From Globodera rostochiensis (lineage: Eukaryota > Nematoda > Chromadorea > Rhabditida > Heteroderidae), in NCBI GenBank assembly GCA_018350325.1, contig JAEVLN010000001.1, positions 423,501 to 487,500 of the forward strand: a stretch of 64,000 nucleotides of DNA. Reading direction: 5' to 3'. Made by a program: the position numbers and the translations under genes. The notes under the pieces were generated by a model. That model ran no database searches. It saw only the letters and a list, made by a program, of their open reading frames with translations, and had not been told where the DNA came from. This document shows positions 57,521-64,000 of this stretch, piece by piece (position 1 is the first letter of the stretch; each line of letters begins with the position of its first letter).

Positions 57521-59510
57521 CGTCGGCAGTTCGCCGTTTTGGCAAGCGTGTTTCAGTCACTGTTCGTCGTTCTGTTTGCCTCGTTTGGCGAGTTCCACAA
57601 CCACGAGGAGGACAAGCACAACCGGGTCCATGCCAACTATCCAATGTTCCAGGACATTCACACCATGGTTGTTGTCCAAGTCCCAATCACAAAATTACAG
57701 ATTTTAACTCGAGGTGATCATCGGATTCGGTTTCCTCCTTTCCTTCCTGAAGAAGTTGGTTTGCTTCCCAATGTTCCAGCAGCTTCATCTTCAGATACGG
57801 CTTCTCGGCTCTTTCCATAAACCTTCTTCTCAGCTCCTTCGTCATGCAATACGCCTTACTCCTTCGCGGCTTTCTCTCGCCCCAATTCATCAGAACCGGC
57901 CTTTACACAATTTCCATAGACGAGTAAAACCGCAAATTCATTTAAATTTTGTCCATTAATTCACCACTCACTCCCTTTGGACTCGTCCAAGCCGACCTTT
58001 CTTGTGTAACCGTCCTGATTACGATGGGAGTCCTGCTCGGCCGTCTGACACCCGTCCAATTCCTCGTCCTCGCCTTCCTGGAGACCTCCTTGACCGTACT
58101 GCTCGAGCACCTCCTCTACAACTTACTCTATGTGTTCCTGGTACACTTAACAAACCAACATATTACCATCACAGATTAACGATGCCGGACGTTCTCTGGT
58201 CGTCCATTGCTTTGGCGCCTATTTTGGCCTGGCTGCAGCAAAAATTTGCCATAAGAAAAACACAATGGTCGTGGATGACGAGGAAACTGCCGGGAACTTC
58301 GAGCTGTTCGCCATGCTCGGTCGGTTCCTCCTGGTACTGCACACATTCAGCATGGCCTTCCCTTCCAGGCACTCTGTTCATTTGGTCCTTTTTCCCCTCC
58401 TTCAATGCCGGTTCGATTCCCCACTCCACGCCGGAAATGCGTCACCGGGCCTTTCTCAACTCATATCTTGCCATGGTATGTAGTGGAGCCTTCCAACGGT
58501 TGGTTTCAATGTTTCTGTAGGCGGCCTGCACCACGGCAACTTTTATGCTTTCCTCCATGGCTGACCACCTTGGACGCTTCAACATGGCGCACATCCAAAG
58601 TTCTTCATTGGCTGGGGGAATAGCGATCGGTGCCGTTGCCAATGTAATTCTTTACCCGCACCATGCCATTGTCGTTGGAGCAGCAGCCGCACTCATTTCG
58701 GTACTCGGCCACGTTTATGTAACGGTACGATGCAATTGTTCCATTGAAAGTCTAAACAATGAAATCAGCCGAAAATTCTGGAGAAGCGTCTGTCAATTAA
58801 CGACACTTGTGGCGCTCATTCTCTCCACGGACTCCCTTCGCTTCTTGCGGGGGTACTGACTCTGACTGATCTGTTTTAGCCATCAGATCAGCTAAATCGA
58901 ATCAATAAATGAGTCCTATTTACTGCCATTTACCTTTTCAGTTCCTCAGCGCACTTTTTGTGCTTTTATACGAGCCGGAAGAGTATGGAGAAAACTTTGT
59001 GGAGCAGTACAGCGCTATTTACCCTAAATGGTAGGATTCGCTAAGGCATTTGGAAGCCAATTCGACACTTTTAAGGAAGGGTTCCGGAGGTTCCGGTGCC
59101 ATTCGAGATTTGAGGACTCAAGGTGGAAGAATGGAAGGGGGGGGGGAGGTCACCAAATGAATGATTCTTCCCCCCCCTCCCCCTCCCCCGCGGGGAGGGG
59201 GGGGGGGGGGGGGTCACCAATTGAATGATTCTTCCCCCCCCCCTCCCCCGCGGGTAGGGGGGGGGTCACCAATTGAATGACTCATCCCCCCCCCCCCCCT
59301 CCAGCGTTCTTTCAACTGGCCGGACTGGCACTGACTTTTCTGGTGGCCGTCTTTGGTGGACTCTTTTCGGGTTGGGTGATGAACTGGTCGATGTTGAACC
59401 AAGTGCAGCCTCGGCCCTCTTACGAGGACACTAACTTTTATTTACATGCTGAACAGAATCTTTTTAGCAAGGCAAGTGACTTCAAAGCATTGGGAGGGCC
59501 TTCGATTTAA
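57521..59510 (+). CDS. rhr: Rh-type ammonium transporter (Rh glycoprotein family)
   Basis: Exons 57521-57667, 57714-57754, 57780-57923, about 57970-58131, 58175-58319, 58369-58475, 58521-58724, 58769-58852, 58942-59030, 59076-59122 and 59305-59510. Rh family landmarks run in order: RRQFAVLASVFQSLFVVLFA (TM1), NYPMFQDIHTM-VIIGFGFLL, RYGFSALSINLLLSSFVMQY, VTVLITMGVLLGRLTPVQFL, NDAGRSLVVHCFGAYFGLAA, FELFAMLGTLFIWSFFPSFN, HRAFLNSYLAM, HIQSSSLAGGIAIGAVAN, the NDTCGAHSLHGLP loop, and a last TM FFQLAGLALTFLVAVFGG. The conserved HCFGAYFG pore region and DTCG.H..HG loop indicate a channel for ammonia or carbon dioxide. The N-terminus comes either from ATG 57476/57479 or from an upstream exon at 50371. 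The joint at 57923 differs by one base from the following frame. Confidence 0.92.
59123..59304 (+). repeat. Intronic tandem repeat with poly-G/poly-C palindromes
   Basis: Three imperfect copies of about 60 bp (GGTCACCAA.TGAATGA.TC, then CCCC-rich, CCGCGGG, then G run) make up the last long intron of the Rh gene. Adjoining C and G runs can pair as hairpins. Confidence 0.85.
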
Positions 59511-59816
59511 ATACAAAAAAATTGAAGTTGGAAGAGGGCTGTGCATTTGGGAGCGGGTTGGCCGCCAAAGATGGCACAATTCGCCCGAACCAACAATTGT
59601 CAACAGACCAAAGTGGAAGTCGCCATGTTGAGGGCATGGGAAGGAACGGGCAGAGGCACCAACACAGAAAAGAATGCCATATTCTGACAGACTCCGAACA
59701 AACAAACAAAACAAATAAACAAATTGCGTTCATTCATTTGTCTGCCAATTTGTGGGGGAGGGGCACACAAAGTAATTGCAAATGTAGTGACAGTTAATTA
59801 ATATTAATTGGATTGA
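59511..59816. other. Convergent intergenic region
   Basis: Spacer of 306 bp between the Rh gene stop and the stop of the minus-strand cystine-knot gene. It has no recognised feature beyond A-rich DNA near 59695-59720. Confidence 0.5.
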
Positions 59817-60739
59817 TTAGTGGATGAATGCCCCAAATGTATCAACTCGAGTAAATCCGTGCCCAATCTTCCGGCGGAGTCGGCATTGGCAGGCGATGGG
59901 CACGCGAATGAATCCTTCCTCAAATGCCCCAAAGTTTCCCTCCACGCGAACGGCCGCCGGTTGGAATTCGAACAAAGTGACGCATTCGGAAGAAAAACTG
60001 TGACAAATTTTGTGGGGGTTTTGTCAATTTGCCTCACATTTTGTTGTCGATGCCGTGGCAATTCCCTCTCATTGTATTCGCGCATTCCACAAAAGTGGCG
60101 CTGAACTGGCGATGTTCGTCCTGCTGAATTTCCACTCGAGTCCCGTTCTGTTCTAAAAGCGTAGCGAACGGACAAATGAAGCAACGAATTCAAACAAATA
60201 AACTGACCGTGTCCAAATTCGGGGCGGTGGTCAGTGCGAATAATCATCTGAAATTTTTTTCGTTTTTTTCGGATTTGCCATTTATCACAAAACTTCCCCC
60301 CCCCCCGACTCACAGTGCACACATGTTCATGCCCCGGCAAAGTTCTGACGCTTTCGACCGACCGCTTTTTCCCTTCCATTCCGACGTCGTCCCTTCTGTT
60401 CGGCATGTACTGCTTGCCCAAATTGTTCGGCATGTACTGCTTGCCCCAATTGGCGTCCCAACGTTTGTCCCAACCGAATTGACTGTCTTCGCCTTCCAAA
60501 GTGCTCATTCCAACCGCCCATTCCCTCTCTTCCGATGTTCGAGAGGAAATTGACGGAAGAAAGCGAAGGGAAGTCGCGCGGAGGGGCGAATATCTGGTCA
60601 GCACTGTAAGTCGGCCGGCGATTTGGAAGAGAATTGGTTGGACGAACTCACCGAAATAGTAGGCGGAAGTGAGAGGGGGGAAAAGGACGAGAGAGAGCAA
60701 AATGAATGGGCTTAAGGGGGGCAAGGGGAAGGCGTTCAT
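59817..60739 (-). CDS. Secreted cystine-knot precursor, Spaetzle/neurotrophin-like
   Basis: Minus-strand exons 60652-60739, 60314-60603, 60208-60247, 60038-60152 and 59817-59997 close in phase and give 237 residues. The N-terminus is a signal peptide (LSPFILLSLVLFPPLTSA). A pro-region follows, ending in the dibasic site GKKR-SVES. The mature part has six Cys: HVC; FVEC-x7-C; SSEC; and ACQC preceded by FIRVP. The order EC-x7-C ... EC ... P-x-C-x-C resembles the Spaetzle, Trunk and NGF cystine knots; an N-glycosylation site (NGT) lies in the mature part. Two copies of GKQYMPN in the pro-region are odd and could be a peptide module. In insects Spaetzle activates Toll; here receptor and role are unknown. 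IL-17-like is the main alternative fold. Confidence 0.7.
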
Positions 60740-61937
60740 CGACGGTGGCAGGGAGGGAAAGAACTGAAATTGCAAATTTAATTGGAACAGAAAATGGAAG
60801 CAGCAAAACGGGAAGATCAAAGGGCTAAAGTCGGGTGGAGTTCGCCCCAGGGCACATCACACTTCCTCCTCTGCGACAGTGTCCCCCTCTTCCCCCCCCC
60901 CCTCCCCTCCCGCACCCCCTCCCCCTCCCAACTCCTTAAATACCTTGCCAGTCGTCAGAATGTGGCATTTCGATGTCCAAAGATACGGACAGACGGACGG
61001 ACGAAATGAATGAAGAACACCTGCTTATGGCCTCGGGAACAACGTCAGCAGCATAAGAGGGGGAGGGGGGACAAAACACGGTGCATTCATTCTCTCGTTC
61101 GTTCATTAATTCATTTATCACCCAATGTTTGACATTTAAAGAATAAATGAATGATAAATGCCAATGTTTGAGTGAATGAACGGTGGGTGCCTTTGAGCTG
61201 ATTAATTTTTGTTGTTTTGGCAGTTGGATAAAAGGGCATTTTGTGTGATTTGGAAGTGGGCGGGAAGCAAACGGCAGGCACAAAATTGGGGGGGGGGGGC
61301 TGAGGGCCGTCGCGAAAGACAAACCGGGGCAAAGATTTGGGGAGGGTCAACGGCTGCACAGCTTGCCGATGCTTTTTCTTTGTCCCCCCCCCCGCCCCAA
61401 ATATTCATTCTACCGTAATGTTTGCCCCCTTTATGCCTTTACCAAATTTACCAAAAAGGTCAAATAAAAATAGCAAAAGACGTGGGCGTTGTCGGCAGCA
61501 GGTGAAGTTGAGCATGGGAGAGGAGAGATGCAATTGGACATCATAAGGCACGTCGGGCCGATGGGAAGCTGGGGAGGCGGTGGGGAGGCGGGGGGGGAAG
61601 GCGGGGGGGGAGGCGGGGGGGGGAGGCGGGGGGGAAGGCGGGGGGGGGGAGGCGGGGGGGGGGAGGCGGGGGGGGGAAGGCGGGGGGGGGGAGGCGGGGG
61701 GGGGGAGGCGGGGGGGGGAAGGCGGGGGGGGGAGGCGGGGGGGGGGGAGGCGGGGGGGGGAAGGCGGGAGGGGGAGGCGGGGGGGGGGGAGGCGGGGGGG
61801 GGGGAAGGCGGGGGGGGGGGGGGGGAGGCGGGGGGGACTTTGGGGGGGGGGCTTTGGGGGGGGGGCTTTAGGGTGAGCGGGGGGTTGTTCGCTTCGGACA
61901 AAGGACGGATTGATTTAAAATATCAAAAAATATTTAT
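60740..61937. other. Intergenic with a G-rich array
   Basis: No gene seen. It holds promoter sequence for the cystine-knot gene at its left end, C runs near 60892, and the GGGGAGGCGGGG array at 61568-61870 next to the 3' end of the ShKT gene. Confidence 0.55.
61568..61870 (+). repeat. G-rich tandem array (GGAGGCGGGGGG-type)
   Basis: About twenty irregular copies of GGGGAGGCGG or GGGGAAGGCGG, with G runs up to 15 and the only other bases A, C and rare T. Plus-strand G runs of this density favour G-quadruplexes. It lies 68 bp past the end of the ShKT gene. Confidence 0.9.
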
Positions 61938-63761
61938 TCATAAACGGACTCCGTCTTCAGCACAGTAACCGCACGTTTCGGGGCACTGTCGTCGCATCAC
62001 TTCCCGGTAAGAGTCGTCCTCGCAAAGGTACTTTAGCCGGGGACAGTCCGAGGCGCGGTTCGGCATCTTCCGATCGGAACATTCCGTCAAAGGGCTCACT
62101 GGAGAAAGCGTCGTCAGTTCAGCGGGTCAGTCTTTACCGACAAACCCTTCACCGTCCCGTCCCCCTCCTGAACCGATGCATTCGCCTTATCGTCCAAATA
62201 CTCCTCCGCCTCCTCCCCCTCCGGCGATCCCTCTTTGTCACAGAAGCCGCACCTGAACCCCCGGGACACAAAAATTACCCGCCACCGTCGGCGATCGCAT
62301 TTTCTTACGTTTTGGGGCACTGTTCCCGCATCAATTGTCTGTAGTGCCGTTTCCCACATAATTTCCTTTTGCCCACACACTTTGACCGACTCGGCTCCGT
62401 CTCCCCCGAATCCAAAGCGTCTCGACAGTTCGGGTCGTTTGGCTGCGGAGGAATCCGTTGGCCCTTCCCATTTCTGTTGTTCGCGGTTGTCGCGCAACAA
62501 CCACCAATGCACAGAAAAGGCACGTCACAGGACAAATCGGACGGATTGCAGGCTAAAAATTGGATTGAGTCACAACCCTTCAGGGGTTGCATGTCGGGGG
62601 GGGGGCTCAAAGGAATCGGGAAAAACTCTTCAGGGCTTGCATGTCGGGGGGGGGGCTCAAAGGAATCGGGAAAAACCCTTCAGGGGTGCATGTCGGGGGG
62701 GGGGGGGGCTCAAAGGAATCGGGAAAAACCCTTCAGGGGTTGCATGTCGGGGGGGGGGGGGCTCAAAGGAATCGGGAAAAACCCTTCAGGGGTGCATGTC
62801 GGGTAAAAGGTTGAGGTCGGGGTAACGGATCGTGCAACCCTACTAAGAATCATAATGTCTTGGTCGGAGATGAAATCATGAAAAAATTCCCAAACGGGAT
62901 AAGACAAGAATAGTGTTAGGATTCATTGCCTAATGTCCTTACGTCCTCCTCGTCGGGCCGTGTTATTATTGTCGCACTGTTGCGTCCCGAATCCCCGGTC
63001 AAAGTCAAGCTGGAACTGGTCCGGATCCGTCGATGGCCTGAGGCAGACGCCTTCCCTGCTGTTTGTTCCACCGACAAAACACTCCTCGTCGTTCGTGCAC
63101 TGATTTTGGGACCCAAACTGAGCTGAGCAAACGGCTAAATGTTCGAATAAAAAGGCACTTGCACAAACGTTTCTAAACTCGATCATCCCCCCCCCGGGGA
63201 GTAAACAAACAACCACAAGGCCCAATAAACTCGATCATCCCCCCGGGGGTAAACAAACAACCACAAGGTCCATAACTCACTGTATGTGCCAATGCGTTGC
63301 GAAGCGCGACATTGTCCGCCCTTGCACAAAAACATCGAGCGGCATTCGCTGTGTTTGTAGCACTTTTCGTCCTCCCCTAAGAAAAATGGCAAAGTGGCGC
63401 CAAAGGCACCAAAACGCCCACTTTTTCTACTGAAATTGATAAAAGTGCCGCACGTCCCGCCGGTGGGCGAAGTCGGATCCCTTCGGCACCCGGAGCCCTC
63501 ACAGACGGAGTCGTCCGCCCTCGAGGGGTCGCAATGGGGCGGAGGACAGCCGAAGTCGCCGCTGCACGCGGTCACTTTGTCAGGACACAAATTGAATACG
63601 CACGCTGTGCACAAATGGGAGAAAATGACGGAGACACATCCCCTGGGGGGTTGGCTTGAAAAATATGGAAACTTACGCCAGCTCAAATCCGATTGCTGTT
63701 GGGCACAGAATAATTCGAAAACAACAAAATCGAGGAGTAAGAAGGCACGGTAAAGTCTCAT
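61938..63761 (-). CDS. Secreted Cys-rich protein with two C-terminal ShKT domains
   Basis: Minus-strand exons 63677-63761, 63431-63604, 63281-63376, 62943-63134, 62309-62552, 62146-62252 and 61938-62098 close in phase and give 352 residues. A signal peptide opens the protein (LYRAFLLLDFVVFELFCAQ). Cys-rich segments of the nematode EB/lustrin style follow (CPDKVTACSGDFGCPPPHC; EDEKCYKHSECRSMFLCKGG-QC; QCTNDEECFVGG; CDVPFLCIGGCC). Two ShKT (SXC) domains end it: one from CRDALDSG to MREQCPKTCGFC, one from CSDRKMPN to MRRQCPETCGYC, separated by an acidic linker. ShKT domains occur in many nematode secreted proteins, including cuticle and gland products, and are not by themselves evidence of toxicity. 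Function unknown. Two introns hold expanded repeats. Confidence 0.85.
62577..62812 (+). repeat. Intronic 50-55-bp tandem repeat with a G run
   Basis: Five copies of TTCAGGGGTTGCATGTCGGG, a G run of 9-12, then CTCAAAGGAATCGGGAAAAA CCC. They lie in the intron 62553-62942 of the ShKT gene. Alternate copies lack one T. Confidence 0.93.
63175..63278 (+). repeat. Two-copy direct repeat in a ShKT-gene intron
   Basis: AAACTCGATCATCCCCCC, C/G run, then GTAAACAAACAACCACAAGG occurs twice in a row (about 54 bp each). Confidence 0.85.
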
Positions 63762-64000
63762 CGACGGACTGACAATTTGGCAAGAATTCAAACAAAAAAA
63801 AGCGAAAAAATGCTTCAATGTCTAGCTGCTTTGCGGGATTTAAGCGACAAAATGTTTGCATATCTTCTCCCCCAGCCACCCATTATTGTCCATTTTCCGT
63901 TAATCGAAGAAAGTCTTTCTCTTTGTCTTGCCCCCCCCCCTCCAGCGTCGTTTGTTTAGCTTTAACTAATAAGGAGACTTTTAGGGGAATGACCGTCAGT
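63762..64000. other. 5' flank of the ShKT gene
   Basis: Promoter side of the minus-strand gene. One C run near 63931; no further gene seen. Confidence 0.5.

Noticed and set aside
50263..57820. Six overlapping open frames of 2,000-2,500 codons
   Set aside because: They are an arithmetical result of a stop-free 28-bp unit, not genes; each frame gives the same cyclic peptide and the flanks show no start or domain support.
61431..61901. Pro-rich and Gly-rich open frames
   Set aside because: They come from the GGGGAGGCGG array and have no signal, start context or domain.

Overview
The window reads as nuclear DNA of a nematode, most likely a tylenchid plant parasite of the cyst-nematode kind. Grounds for this: many 40-60 nt GT-AG introns; an unc-62 gene with the alternative homeodomain exons known from C. 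elegans; an mlt-4/inversin gene; kel-8, cct-7, zipt-9 and rhr homologues; a truncated mitochondrial-type alanyl-tRNA synthetase; and a tight same-strand gene cluster with trans-splice-like acceptors. The species call is inference. Non-coding DNA is full of poly-G/poly-C runs and minisatellites; exons are nearly free of them. All exon coordinates come from reading frame, splice consensus and phase by eye. Where every phase closes, I give a protein length.

Layout. 1-1129: 3' part of an unrecognised, possibly F-box-family gene. 5762-15849 (+): unc-62/Meis TALE homeobox gene with two mutually exclusive exons for the first half of the homeodomain. 16812-22852 (+): inversin-like ankyrin gene (mlt-4), with one intron almost entirely a 25-bp minisatellite made from its own 3' splice site. 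22853-24679: GA repeat, a 27-bp-TIR MITE and a hAT-like non-autonomous element with an exact 8-bp target duplication. 24680-26986 (+): chaperonin subunit cct-7. 27308-30679 (-): BTB-Kelch protein kel-8/KLHL8. 31227-37023 (+): mitochondrial-type AlaRS, mitochondrial PheRS and ZIP9 transporter, 103 and 149 bp apart, probably an operon. 37396-39476 (-): bacterial-type phosphoribosyltransferase, a horizontal-transfer candidate. 40343-43085 (-): unrecognised nuclear-looking protein with a possible zinc-binding domain and a C-terminal coiled coil. 43086-48688: G/C-run-rich DNA with no gene seen. 48689-49353 (-): small orphan protein with one C-terminal membrane segment. About 50470-57475: some 250 copies of a 28-bp polypurine/polypyrimidine unit, open in all six frames, probably intron 1 of the next gene. 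57521-59510 (+): Rh-type ammonium transporter. 59817-60739 (-): secreted Spaetzle/neurotrophin-like cystine-knot precursor. 61938-63761 (-): secreted Cys-rich protein with two C-terminal ShKT domains.

Themes. Genes for translation and folding (AlaRS, PheRS, CCT), development (unc-62, mlt-4), ubiquitin-ligase adaptors and transport lie among secreted signalling-type proteins. Repeats have expanded mainly inside introns, in one case multiplying splice acceptors and in another inserting 7 kb at the 5' end of a gene. Three genes (mlt-4, AlaRS, rhr) show single one-base phase conflicts in otherwise intact reading frames, which I read as probable assembly indels.
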